Below, in pieces: positions 9,045 to 17,597 of a stretch of DNA of 64,000 nt. The stretch's first letter is position 1; every line of letters starts with the position of its first letter. Below the pieces are notes generated by a model, which was not told the DNA's origin, searched no databases, and saw only the letters and a program-made list of their open reading frames with translations. Both the position numbers and the translations under genes were made by a program. Origin of the DNA: NORP259 sp041398705 (GTDB taxonomy: Bacteria > Planctomycetota > UBA1135 > GCA-002686595); the NCBI GenBank assembly GCA_041398705.1, contig JAWKUI010000005.1, positions 1 through 64,000 of the forward strand, in the 5' to 3' direction.

Positions 9045-12000
9045 CACTCGTTCGATTCGGCGCCCAGGCGCGTCAGCCATTCCACCGCACCCTTGTGCAG
9101 GGGGTCCAGCAGAATCACCTCGCGCAGGAAATGGCGCACGGAAGCTTCGTCGCCCAGCTCCTGCGCGATCTCGGCGCGCAGGTACTGGATCTCCGCCTTG
9201 CGGGCATCGGTCAACGGGATCCCCTGCACCGAATCGCCCTGGCCCGTGGCCTTGGAATGGTCCAGATCCAGTTCCGGCGGCACGATCAGCGCCACGCCGT
9301 ACTCGCGGATCGCTTCGCGCAGTTTGCCCGCGGAGCGCAGGGCCGCGCCCCATTCCAGGTGCAGATCGCGCCGGAACGGATCGATCTCGTTGGTGCGCCC
9401 GAACCATTCGCAGCCTTCGCTGGTGCGGCCCGCTTCCACGTGCCACCTCGCCACCGCCAGGTGCAGCTCGTAGTGCTCGGGGTTGTACCCGAGCCAACGC
9501 TGCCGCGCCTGCATGGCTTCGTCCTTGCGGCCCATCGCCTCGAGCAAACGCGCCTGCTGCAGCTCCGCCGACAGGGACGCCTCCGGGAACCCGGGGAAAC
9601 TCGCTTCGGCCTTGCGCCAGGTCTCCAGGGCCTTCTCGTTCTCGTCGAGCCCCTGCAGGTACAGGGCATACGTGGTCAGGCTGCGGTAGTCCTTGCCGCC
9701 CAGGGCGAAGCCCTGCTCCAGTCGCGCCGCCGCCTCGGCGAGGTCATCGCGTTCGATCGCCAGGGCCGCGCGCAGGAAACACTCGCGAGCGGTTTCGACC
9801 CCGGCGCGGGTCACGTGCCGCAGGGCTTCCGCCGCGTCCACCACCGATCCCTGTTGGAAGTGGGTGTACCCCACCGTCAACCAGCTCTGCACCCAGGCGA
9901 GGCGCGCGGCCTCTTCCTCGGGCACATCCTCGGGCAGGCTCCACTGCAAACGCCGCGTGCGTTCGGGATCGTGCAGGGGTTCGTAATCGATGCCCTCCAG
10001 TTCCCGGTCGACGAATGCGAGGAAGTCCACGTCGATCTCCTCGGGCGTCTTGCCGAACACCGAGGTCATCGCTTCGTCCAGGTCGGCGCCGCGGTCGAAC
10101 GCTTCGAGCACGCGCACCATCGGCGCAAACCCGTGTTGTTCGATCAGCATGCGGCAGAGCAAACCACCTTCGTAGTATCCGAAGAGGATTCGCGGCCCGC
10201 GGAACGCGCGGTTGAGCTCGCGCACGGGAATGATCGCGCCGTTCGCACGGGCTTCGAGCAGATCGAGGCGCATGTTGCGCGTCCACGAGGGGTTGCGGTT
10301 GACCTCCTCCCAGGTCGCAAGGCCCTCGGTGATCCAACGCGGGCAGCGGTTGTGGGACAGGCCCAGGTGCACCACGTGGCTGAATTCGTGGAAGCCCGTG
10401 CGCGCCCACGAGAAGTTGCCGCGCATCGACGACAGGGGCGACAAGGCGGTCACCACCGGGCCGAAACACACGCCCAGGGCCGGGAACCCCTCGAAACCGA
10501 CGCTGCGCACCGAGAAGTCGCGGTGTTCGCGGAAGACTTCGATCGTGGTGCGTTCGGGCGTGAAGCCGTAGCGCTGGGCCAACTCTTCGCGGGCCTCCAG
10601 GTAGAACGGCACCCAATACGCCCGCAGCACCTCGGACGCATCCGCCCGCCAGGAGAAGTCGAGCGGACCGTGCCGTTCGTGCACGTGCTCGCGTTCGATC
10701 ATCTTGAGCACCGCGCGCATGTTGTCGCGCCACGCGTCCTGGCGTCCTTGGGCCTGTTCGACCGCCTGGTCGAAGGCGACGCGCGCATCGTCCTCGCGCC
10801 CCACGTTGGCCAAAGCCCCGCCGTAGCGGGTCCAGGCGCGGAAGTCCGCAGGGTCGCGGTGCACCGCCGCCTCCAGGAACGGGATCGCCTCCATGAAGCG
10901 GTACAGCTCCACGAGGTACCGTCCCACCTCCCGTTCGGGCCCCGAATCCGCCGGCGCTTCCTGGGTCAGTTCATCGAGCAACGCCGCGCACAGGTCGCGT
11001 TCGTGCTGCACGAACGACAGGGCCGCGCGCAGCGTGCGCACGTCGCGCCGTCCGGGAACGGCGCGTTCGAGCCCCGCCAGGGCGCGGCGCACCCGAGGCA
11101 GGTTGCCGTCCGCCAGGTCATCCCCGGCCATGCGCAGTTTCCCGCGGATGCAATTGGGGTGCGCGTCGAGCAGCTCCGCCAGGATCGATTCCGGCGAACG
11201 GCTGGTGCGCAGGCGGTTGAGCCGGTGCAGAGCGTGCAACCCAAGCAGCGCGTCGGTGTGGTGTTCGTGCAGTTCGAGCGCCTGGCGGAACAGCGCGCCC
11301 GCGGATCGTTTGCCGCGCGCTTCCACCTCCTGCTCGGATTCGAAGTAGACCTCGCCGAGGGCCACGAGCACGTCCGGCTCTTCGCCTTCCCCCGCCGCGC
11401 TGGTCTCCCACGCGGCGACCAGGCTGCGCGAAGCCGCGACCAGGTCGCCCGCCGCTTGGAAACACTGGCCTTGGGCCAACTGCTCCTGCCAGGTCTGCGC
11501 CGGCAAACCCACCGCCGCCCTCGCCGCGCGCTCGCGCGCCTGGGGCAAGAGCCCCTGGGCCAGATCCAGCCGCACGAGACACCAGGCGTCTTCCACGCGC
11601 CCCGCGGGATCGAGCACCCCCGCCAGCGCGCCACCCGGCTCGAGCAACGCCCGCGCCTCCGCGGGTTTGCCTTGCTCCTCGAGCGCTCGCAACCAGGCCC
11701 GCGCCGCGATGCCCGTCCAGGGTTCGACGGGGTTCGCCAGCGCCTTCTGCGCCGACTCCGCCACCCCGTCCAGGTCGTCCTGGTACCAACGCAGCAGCGC
11801 CTGCAAGCCGAGCGCCGCCCCATCCTCCGGGTCGTCGCGCAGGTGCTCGCGCAAAAGCTTCTTCGCCGCGGAGAAGCGACCGCGCCGCAGGTTCAGGTGG
11901 ATCTCCGCCCGCTCGGCGGCCAGCAGCGCCGCCAACTCCTCTTCGTCCCCCTGCACGATCCGCCCCAGGGCGGCCGCAGTCGGGCTCGGGGCCGGGGTGG

Positions 12001-12067
12001 ACATCGCCAAGGCCGCTGCCGGTACCAGCAGCGGGCCCAGGATCTGGGCGAAACGCAGAATCCGCAT
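9044..12067 (-). CDS. TPR-rich protein with peptidase-MA-like gluzincin domain, exported
   Basis: A 1007-residue protein. The start is signal-peptide-like (MRILRFAQILGPLLVPAAAL, then AMSTP). Helical TPR-type repeats fill about 30-460 and 680-1000. Between them lies a zinc metallopeptidase core with HEFSHVVH (His560-Glu561, His564) and a downstream glutamate in WITEGLATWEE, as in the peptidase_MA family. A periplasmic peptidase or scaffold is likely, substrate unknown. It heads the tmk-holB operon with a one-base overlap, an odd position for an exported protein. Confidence 0.82.
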   Translation of the reverse strand: MRILRFAQILGPLLVPAAALAMSTPAPSPTAAALGRIVQGDEEELAALLAAERAEIHLNLRRGRFSAAKKLLREHLRDDPEDGAALGLQALLRWYQDDLDGVAESAQKALANPVEPWTGIAARAWLRALEEQGKPAEARALLEPGGALAGVLDPAGRVEDAWCLVRLDLAQGLLPQARERAARAAVGLPAQTWQEQLAQGQCFQAAGDLVAASRSLVAAWETSAAGEGEEPDVLVALGEVYFESEQEVEARGKRSAGALFRQALELHEHHTDALLGLHALHRLNRLRTSRSPESILAELLDAHPNCIRGKLRMAGDDLADGNLPRVRRALAGLERAVPGRRDVRTLRAALSFVQHERDLCAALLDELTQEAPADSGPEREVGRYLVELYRFMEAIPFLEAAVHRDPADFRAWTRYGGALANVGREDDARVAFDQAVEQAQGRQDAWRDNMRAVLKMIEREHVHERHGPLDFSWRADASEVLRAYWVPFYLEAREELAQRYGFTPERTTIEVFREHRDFSVRSVGFEGFPALGVCFGPVVTALSPLSSMRGNFSWARTGFHEFSHVVHLGLSHNRCPRWITEGLATWEEVNRNPSWTRNMRLDLLEARANGAIIPVRELNRAFRGPRILFGYYEGGLLCRMLIEQHGFAPMVRVLEAFDRGADLDEAMTSVFGKTPEEIDVDFLAFVDRELEGIDYEPLHDPERTRRLQWSLPEDVPEEEAARLAWVQSWLTVGYTHFQQGSVVDAAEALRHVTRAGVETARECFLRAALAIERDDLAEAAARLEQGFALGGKDYRSLTTYALYLQGLDENEKALETWRKAEASFPGFPEASLSAELQQARLLEAMGRKDEAMQARQRWLGYNPEHYELHLAVARWHVEAGRTSEGCEWFGRTNEIDPFRRDLHLEWGAALRSAGKLREAIREYGVALIVPPELDLDHSKATGQGDSVQGIPLTDARKAEIQYLRAEIAQELGDEASVRHFLREVILLDPLHKGAVEWLTRLGAESNE

Positions 12068-12105
12068 GGAAACAGGATGCGCCCTTTCCGGCCTTCCTCC
12101 AAGCC

Positions 12106-12118
12106 CCTATCCCATAGG
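12106..12118. promoter_or_regulatory. Small inverted repeat in a divergent promoter region
   Basis: CCTAT-CCC-ATAGG lies between the divergent TPR/peptidase and amidase genes, about 40 bases before the minus-strand start. It could be an operator or chance. No -10/-35 pair is clear around it. Confidence 0.2.
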
Positions 12119-12198
12119 AGGGCCCAAAAGTGCCTTGCCCGGGTTTTCCAGGGGGGCCGGGCTTGGACCCGGCCATCGCCGGCGGCAAGCTGCTTCCC

Positions 12199-13194
12199 AT
12201 GGCTCTCCTCACCCCGCCGCCGCAACCCTGGGGCCGGCGCCGTGCCCTGCTCCTGACGCTCGCCCTGCTGGGCCTGAGCGCCTGCACCAGCCCCCGGCGG
12301 CGCCCCGCCTCCATGCCGGTGGATACCCCCGTGGAACTCCCCACGACGGTCCAAGGCCGCCCCGCCTGGGTCGAGCAGGACCTCACCTGGCAGAAGATGC
12401 TCGACATCCAGGATTGGCTCGACCGCGAGTCCCGCCATTCCGATCCCTACTGGCGCATCGAAGCGCGCCTGCAGCTGGCCGAAGGCCGCATGCACTTCTA
12501 CGCCGAGGAGCAGGGTTCGCTCGAAGCCTCCGCCGCCCGCCAACGCCTCGGCGCCGCCCGCGCGGACTTCCTGCGCGTGAAAGCCGACCCGCTGGCCACC
12601 GAGAGCCAGGTGCGCCGCGCCGAACGGGGCCTGCAGGTGCCCCAGGGCCGCGCCGTGACCCAGACCACCACCCTGCCCCCGGGCGTCATCCCCCGGGCCC
12701 AGTGGGGTGCGCGCGCCGCCAACCGCTCGAACGTGACCCCCGCGGGCAGCCCCTGGACCGTGATCACCGTGCACCACGCCGCTTCGGACGAGTCGATCGC
12801 GGCGATGTCCTCGGTCGGCGACGCCCGCCGTGCGATCCAGAAGATCCAGCGCGGGCACATGGACTCGAACGGCTGGGGGGACGTGGGGTACCACTTCCTG
12901 ATCGACCCCGCCGGGCGCGTGTACGAAGGCCGCTCGATGCAGTACCAGGGCGCGCACGCGGGCAAACAAGGCAACCACAACAACAACGAAGGCAACATCG
13001 GCATCTGCTTGCTCGGCAACTTCGAGCTCGAACGGCCCAGCCGCGAAGCCCTGACCGCCCTCGAACAACTCGTGCACAACCTGCAGCGCGCTTACAACAT
13101 CCCGCGCAACGCCGTGCGCGCGCACCTGGACTGGAAGAGCACCGAATGCCCGGGCCGCTTCCTGTTGCCCTACGTGCGCCAGTTGGCACGGTAA
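12199..13194 (+). CDS. N-acetylmuramoyl-L-alanine amidase (amidase_2/PGRP fold), lipoprotein
   Basis: A 331-residue peptidoglycan amidase. The ATG at 12199 gives a lipoprotein signal with lipobox LSAC (Cys29); an earlier in-frame start at 12130 would add 23 residues ahead of it. A helical segment (about 45-165) precedes the amidase_2 domain, which opens with VIPRAQWGARAA. Expected zinc ligands are a His of VHHAA, the His of AHLDW, and the Cys of TECPG. It should cut the bond between muramic acid and the stem peptide from a membrane-anchored position. The MORN-like lipoprotein follows 29 bases later. Confidence 0.9.
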   Translation: MALLTPPPQPWGRRRALLLTLALLGLSACTSPRRRPASMPVDTPVELPTTVQGRPAWVEQDLTWQKMLDIQDWLDRESRHSDPYWRIEARLQLAEGRMHFYAEEQGSLEASAARQRLGAARADFLRVKADPLATESQVRRAERGLQVPQGRAVTQTTTLPPGVIPRAQWGARAANRSNVTPAGSPWTVITVHHAASDESIAAMSSVGDARRAIQKIQRGHMDSNGWGDVGYHFLIDPAGRVYEGRSMQYQGAHAGKQGNHNNNEGNIGICLLGNFELERPSREALTALEQLVHNLQRAYNIPRNAVRAHLDWKSTECPGRFLLPYVRQLAR

Positions 13195-13223
13195 TCGACC
13201 TTCCACCCCCTCCCCGCGCCGCC

Positions 13224-13736
13224 ATGTGGAGCCGCAGCCTGCCCATCACCGCCCTCGTCGCCGTCGCCCTCGCCTGCCTGTTCGGCTGCAAGCCGGACGA
13301 AGGCAGCCGCCGGCCGCATAAGGCGTTCCATGACGGCGGCGACCCGCCGATGGTGCGCTACGAGGGCGAAGAGGTGTTCTGGCAGGGCGAATGGCTGGCC
13401 GACGGGCCCGTGACCTACTTCGATCGCACCGGTCGGGTGACCGGCAAGGGCCAGTTCAAACTCGGCAAGGAAGAAGGCCCGTGGTCCCTGCTCGAAGAGG
13501 GCGGTTACCTGGCGGAGGGCGAGTTCAAGGAAGGCAAGCGCGAGGGCCAGTGGATGTACCGCTACAGCTCGGGCAAGATCCAGGAAGAGGGCAGTTACAC
13601 CGCCGGCAAACGCGTGGGCGAGTGGCGCACCTACTACTCAAACGGCAACCTGCGCAGCGTGACCCAGTATGTCGACGGCGAGGCCCAACCGGGCGCCGAG
13701 ACCTACGACGCCGACGGGGTCAAACACACCCGCTGA
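13224..13736 (+). CDS. MORN-repeat-like lipoprotein
   Basis: A 170-residue lipoprotein with a hydrophobic start and lipobox LFGC (Cys22). Residues about 65-150 hold four or five short repeats of the type GxGQFKxGKxEGPWxxL and GEFKEGKREGQWMYRYSSGK, as in MORN_2 (antitoxin-type MORN) proteins. Such repeats form beta-hairpins, and their role here is unknown. It is 29 bases after the amidase and likely in its operon. Only 16 bases separate it from the convergent dehydratase gene. Confidence 0.8.
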   Translation: MWSRSLPITALVAVALACLFGCKPDEGSRRPHKAFHDGGDPPMVRYEGEEVFWQGEWLADGPVTYFDRTGRVTGKGQFKLGKEEGPWSLLEEGGYLAEGEFKEGKREGQWMYRYSSGKIQEEGSYTAGKRVGEWRTYYSNGNLRSVTQYVDGEAQPGAETYDADGVKHTR

Positions 13737-13752
13737 GCGCCGCCGCGCGGCC

Positions 13753-14757
13753 TCAGATCCGCCGGCCGTGGCGCGCCTGCAGGGCGGCCAGATCGGATTC
13801 GACCATTTCGCGGACGAGCTCGGCGAACGACACCTCCGGTTGCCAACCGAGCACGCTGCGCGCGCGGCTCGCATCCCCCACCAGGTGGTCCACTTCGGCC
13901 GGGCGCAACAGCTTGGCGCTGGTCACGACGTAGTCGCGCCAATCGAGCCCCACCACGCCGAACGCCGCCGCGCACAACTCGCCCACGCTGTGGGTCTGGC
14001 CGGTGGCGATGACGAAGTCCTGGGGCTCGTCCAGTTGCAGCATGGCCCACATGGCGCGTACGAAATCGCGCGCGTGACCCCAGTCCCGGCGCGCTTCGAG
14101 GTTGCCGAGTTCGAGCCGCTCGTCGAGCCCGAGCGCGATGCGCGCCACCGCGCGCGAAACCTTGCGCGTGACGAATTCCAGGCCCCGGCGCGGGGATTCG
14201 TGGTTGAACAGGATGCCGCTGGTGGCGAACAGCCCATACGACTCGCGGTAGTTGACGGTGGCCCAGTGGGCGAACAGCTTGGCGACCCCGTACGGCGAGC
14301 GCGGGTGGAAGGGTGTGTCCTCGTTCTGCGGCGCGGGCGCGCGGCCGAACATTTCCGACGTGGACGCCTGGTAGAAGCGCGCTTCGGGTGCGGCCTGGCG
14401 CATGGCTTCGAGCAAGCGCAGGGGGCCGAGGCCGGTGACGCTCGCGGTGGAGAGGGGTTCCGACCACGAGATCGGTACGAAGGACTGCGCGGCGAGGTTG
14501 TAGATCTCGTCGGGTCGCGCCTCCTCCAACGCGCGCACCAGGCTGCCGGTGTCGAGCAGGTCGCCCGAGAGCAGCTCGACCTGTTCGAGGATCGGCTCGA
14601 TGCGCTCGAGGTGCGGCGATGACGAGCGGCGCAGCAGGCCGAAGACCTGGTACCCACGTTCCAGCAGGAACTCGGCCAGGTAACTTCCGTCCTGGCCGGT
14701 GATGCCGGTGATCAGCGCGCGCGGGGCGCTCGGGTCGAGGTGAGCCATGGCGCGCAT
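13753..14757 (-). CDS. gmd: GDP-mannose 4,6-dehydratase
   Basis: A 334-residue extended SDR enzyme that makes GDP-4-keto-6-deoxymannose, precursor of GDP-fucose, rhamnose and related sugars. The NAD(P)-binding loop GITGQDGSYLAE starts at residue 18. The catalytic set is TSE (133-135) with Tyr156 and Lys160 in SPYGVAK. RRDWGHARDFV near 220 is typical of Gmd. ATGs at 14757 and 14748 are both possible, with no clear ribosome site to decide. It follows uppP by 34 bases and probably feeds the glycan locus. Confidence 0.9.
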   Translation of the reverse strand: MRAMAHLDPSAPRALITGITGQDGSYLAEFLLERGYQVFGLLRRSSSPHLERIEPILEQVELLSGDLLDTGSLVRALEEARPDEIYNLAAQSFVPISWSEPLSTASVTGLGPLRLLEAMRQAAPEARFYQASTSEMFGRAPAPQNEDTPFHPRSPYGVAKLFAHWATVNYRESYGLFATSGILFNHESPRRGLEFVTRKVSRAVARIALGLDERLELGNLEARRDWGHARDFVRAMWAMLQLDEPQDFVIATGQTHSVGELCAAAFGVVGLDWRDYVVTSAKLLRPAEVDHLVGDASRARSVLGWQPEVSFAELVREMVESDLAALQARHGRRI

Positions 14758-14791
14758 GCTAACGGCCGCGGCGCGCCGACGACGCCGTCGA

Positions 14792-15625
14792 TCAGTTCAA
14801 GAACCAAAAGGCGACACCCGCGAGGCCCGCGCAGTAGGCCGCGAAGTAGCGGAATGCGCCGCGGGAGAGCACCAGGATGAGCGTGCGCAGGGCGAGGAAC
14901 CCCACGATGGCGGAAACGGCCATCGCGGTCAGGATCCAGCCCACACCCAGGTCCCCCACCCCGTGCTCGAACAGGTCGGGCAATTCGAGGATCGCCGCGC
15001 CGCTGATGGCGGGCAGGCTCATCAGGAACGACAAGCGCGCGGCCTGCACCGAATCGATGCCGCGCAGGAACGCCGACGAGATCGTCGAGCCGGAGCGCGA
15101 GATGCCGGGCACGATCGCCAGGGCTTGGAACAGGCCCATCACGAGGGCGTGGCCTAGGCGCAGGTCTCCCCAGGGCTTGTCCGGATCCACCGGCGCGGCC
15201 TCCTTCGGCCGGCGGCTTTCGCCGATCAAGAGCAACACCGCGGTGACGCACAGACCCGAAGCGGCCACAAAGACCTTCGTCGAAGCCTCTTCGATCAGGG
15301 ACTTGAAGGCGATGCCGATCACCGCCGCCGGAATCGTGGCCACGATCAGCCAGATCCACATGGCGAAGCGCCCGGCGAACAGGTCCTGGAACAACCGCAG
15401 CACGTCGCGGCGGTAGGCCAGCACCACCGCCGCCAACGTGCCCACGTGCAGGGCCACGTCGAGGGCCAGACCGCCTTCTTTCAGGCCCAGCGCCGCGCGC
15501 CCGAGCACCAAGTGTCCCGACGACGAGATCGGCAGGAACTCGGCCAAGCCCTGCAGCACGGCCAGGATCAGGACGGTCAGGGGGCTGGTGGGGGCATCGG
15601 CCCCCTCGAGCAGGGCGAGGGTCAT
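14792..15625 (-). CDS. uppP: Undecaprenyl-diphosphatase
   Basis: A 277-residue membrane enzyme (BacA/UppP) that recycles undecaprenyl diphosphate to the lipid carrier used in peptidoglycan and surface-glycan export. Both active-site motifs are present: QGLAEFLPISSSGHL near residue 25 and VPGISRSGSTIS near 175. About eight membrane segments are visible. The ATG at 15625 gives the usual length; the longer frame upstream is Pro/Arg-rich and not coding-like. Likely co-transcribed with gmd. Confidence 0.96.
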   Translation of the reverse strand: MTLALLEGADAPTSPLTVLILAVLQGLAEFLPISSSGHLVLGRAALGLKEGGLALDVALHVGTLAAVVLAYRRDVLRLFQDLFAGRFAMWIWLIVATIPAAVIGIAFKSLIEEASTKVFVAASGLCVTAVLLLIGESRRPKEAAPVDPDKPWGDLRLGHALVMGLFQALAIVPGISRSGSTISSAFLRGIDSVQAARLSFLMSLPAISGAAILELPDLFEHGVGDLGVGWILTAMAVSAIVGFLALRTLILVLSRGAFRYFAAYCAGLAGVAFWFLN

Positions 15626-15988
15626 GGCGGGCGTGGGCGGGGGCGGCGTTCGTGGGCGCCAGTGTGTGGCTGTGGGTGGCAGTGGGTGGCCGCCGGGCAA
15701 GCAAGGGTACCCGGGCCAAGGGGCGGGGCCCAAGGGAAACGGCACGCCGAGCCGGACCCGATCCGGGCTGGGAACGCCGGCCTTGCGGGGGACCAACGCA
15801 AAGCGCCCCGCCCTGGCGATTGGCCTAGGAGCGGGGCGCCTTGTTCGATCTGTTTGGGCCAGCTTGCTCGTCTGAAGAGGGTGTTCTGTTGGAAGGGCCT
15901 GCAGGTTCGCTCGGCCTTCCCACTCAAACGGACTCACCCGGCCGACTTGCCCCTGGGGTTCCCCCCAGCGGGCAAGGCCCGGCCCGGC
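15626..15988. other. Intergenic region between ald and uppP
   Basis: About 360 bases with no supported gene. The uppP frame stays open through it but lacks coding character. It contains GT-rich direct repeats near 15645-15695, a 9-bp inverted repeat (15803-15811 with 15831-15839) and a hairpin just after ald. It probably holds the ald terminator and the uppP promoter. Confidence 0.5.
15946..15975 (-). terminator. Possible ald terminator hairpin
   Basis: CTTGCCC-CTGGGG pairs with CCCCAG-CGGGCAAG apart from one bulged base, around a short loop, 13 bases beyond the ald stop. No T-tract follows on the minus strand, so it may be a weak terminator or only a 3'-end stabiliser. Confidence 0.4.
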
Positions 15989-17101
15989 TCACGCGACGAC
16001 TTCGCGGGCCGGCTTCCAGCCCATGTCGAAGGCGGCCGCTACGGCCTCGCAGGTCAAAACGCCACCGATGGCGTTGGCGGCTTTGGCCATCGGCTCGGAA
16101 TCCAGCACCGCCTGCTTGTAGCCCTTCTTCGCGAGCATGCGCATCCAGGGCAGGGTGGCGTTGGTCAGGGCGTGGGTCGAGGTGCGCGGCACGGCGCCGG
16201 GCATGTTCGCCACGCAGTAGTGCACCACTTCGTCGACGATGTAGGTCGGGTGCTCGTGGGTGGTCGGCTTGGCCGTCTCCACGCAACCACCCTGGTCGAT
16301 GGCCACGTCGACGATCACGCTACCGCGCTTCATCAGGTCGAGGTCGGCCTTCTTGATCAGCTTCGGGGCCGCCGCGCCGGGCACCAGCACCGCACCCACC
16401 ACCAAGTCGGCGGTCTTCAGTTGTTCGTGCAGGGCGTACTGGGTGGAGAACAGCGTGTCGCAGTTCTTCGGCAGGATCTCGTCCAGGTACCGCAGGCGGT
16501 CCAGGTTGATGTCCATCACGGTCACGTGGGCGCCGAGGCCGGCCGCCATGCGCGCCGCGTTGGTGCCCACCGTGCCACCGCCGATCACGAGCACCTTGGC
16601 CGGACGCACGCCGGGAACGCCGCCGAGCAGGATGCCGGTGCCCTGGGCGGGTTTCTCGAGGTACTTCGCGCCGGCCTGGATGGCAAGACGACCCGCCACC
16701 TCGCTCATCGGCTCGAGCAGCGGCAGCGAACGACCGACCTCGAGGGTCTCATAGCTGAAGCAGTGGCTGCCCGTGGCCATCACCGCCTCGGTCAGCTTCT
16801 TGTCCGCCGCCAGGTGCAGATACGTGAACAGGATCTGCCCCTTGCGCATCATGGCCCACTCGGGCTCGAGCGGCTCCTTGACCTTGACGATCATGTCCGC
16901 CTCGCCCCAAACCTCGGCCGCCGTCGCCCGCGACACCGCGCCGGCTTCCAGATAGGCCGCATCCTCCAGCCCGCTGCCCATCCCGGCTCCCGCCTGGAAG
17001 ACAACCTCATGGCCATCCCGCCGAAGCTCGTGCACCCCCGCCGGGGTCAACGCAACGCGGTACTCGTGGGTCTTGATCTCTTTGACGACGCCGATCTTCA
17101 A
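15989..17101 (-). CDS. ald: Alanine dehydrogenase (TTG start)
   Basis: A 370-residue NAD-dependent enzyme interconverting L-alanine with pyruvate and ammonia. The protein begins (M)KIGVVKEIKTHEYRVALTP at a TTG codon at 17101, with AGGAAG six bases upstream at 17108-17113. No ATG fits, and an upstream ATG adds 38 non-homologous residues. Lys75 and His96 match the catalytic pair known in M. tuberculosis Ald. The Rossmann loop GGGTVGTNAARMAAG starts at 174. It is a single-gene unit beside the tRNA. Confidence 0.94.
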   Translation of the reverse strand: MKIGVVKEIKTHEYRVALTPAGVHELRRDGHEVVFQAGAGMGSGLEDAAYLEAGAVSRATAAEVWGEADMIVKVKEPLEPEWAMMRKGQILFTYLHLAADKKLTEAVMATGSHCFSYETLEVGRSLPLLEPMSEVAGRLAIQAGAKYLEKPAQGTGILLGGVPGVRPAKVLVIGGGTVGTNAARMAAGLGAHVTVMDINLDRLRYLDEILPKNCDTLFSTQYALHEQLKTADLVVGAVLVPGAAAPKLIKKADLDLMKRGSVIVDVAIDQGGCVETAKPTTHEHPTYIVDEVVHYCVANMPGAVPRTSTHALTNATLPWMRMLAKKGYKQAVLDSEPMAKAANAIGGVLTCEAVAAAFDMGWKPAREVVA

Positions 17102-17196
17102 AGCAGGCTTCCTGGTCGGGGGGGATATCGGGGGGGCCGGGCCCTGGGCCCGTTTCGGGGCGCAGAGTCTATCCTCCCCCGCCCCCAGAAAAAGCC

Positions 17197-17225
17197 TCGA
17201 CAACCCCCAATCCATTCCGTAGACT
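17197..17225 (+). promoter_or_regulatory. Promoter of tRNA-Val
   Basis: TCGACA at 17197-17202 (one mismatch to TTGACA), a 17-bp spacer, then TAGACT at 17220-17225. The -10 ends 12 bases before the tRNA, giving a leader of about 5 bases. This is the best housekeeping-type promoter in the window. Confidence 0.6.
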
Positions 17226-17237
17226 CCCGCCCCTCAA

Positions 17238-17314
17238 GGACCGCTAGCTCAGTTGGCTAGAGCGCCACGTTGACATCGTGGAGGTCACTGGTTCGAGCCC
17301 AGTGCGGTCCACCA
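17238..17314 (+). tRNA. tRNA-Val (anticodon GAC)
   Basis: A full cloverleaf is visible. The 7-bp acceptor stem is GGACCGC/GCGGTCC (17238-17244 with 17304-17310). The D arm contains AGTTGG. The anticodon stem CCACG/CGTGG encloses loop TTGACAT with anticodon GAC at 17272-17274. The T arm contains GGTTCGAGCCC. Discriminator A17311 is followed by an encoded CCA. The gene sits at the edge of a lower-GC block. Confidence 0.96.
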
Positions 17315-17597
17315 CCCCCGCCCCGCGCCGGCCCCGAAGTGCACTTGCACGGGCCCCAGGCAGCCCCGGGCGACGCCGCCGAGATGGGTGCGGGCCTGAC
17401 CTTGAACAGAAAGAGTGGGCCGGAGCTCCCTCCACATGGCCTGTTCCAGGGCCCCCCCCACAGCCTTCCGGCGGAAACTCCAGCTCCCGGGCCCGGCCAC
17501 TCGTGCTTGGCCTTGGGTTCCGCGCCTTGATCTGCGCTTGCATCCCATGACGGACGCGGCAGATGTCATTTCTTTGCTTACATAAGGACTACCCACC

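Noticed and set aside
8309..12256. 1315-residue plus-strand open frame
   Set aside because: Antisense to tmk, holB and the TPR/peptidase. It is Arg/Pro/Ala-rich with no domain, a typical high-GC mirror frame.
15626..15937. N-terminal extension of UppP
   Set aside because: Pro/Arg-rich, absent from the family, and the shorter form has the normal 277-residue length.
17244..17543. 99-residue minus-strand frame over the tRNA
   Set aside because: It contains the well-known spurious peptide GLEPVTSTM-type read from the tRNA antisense strand.
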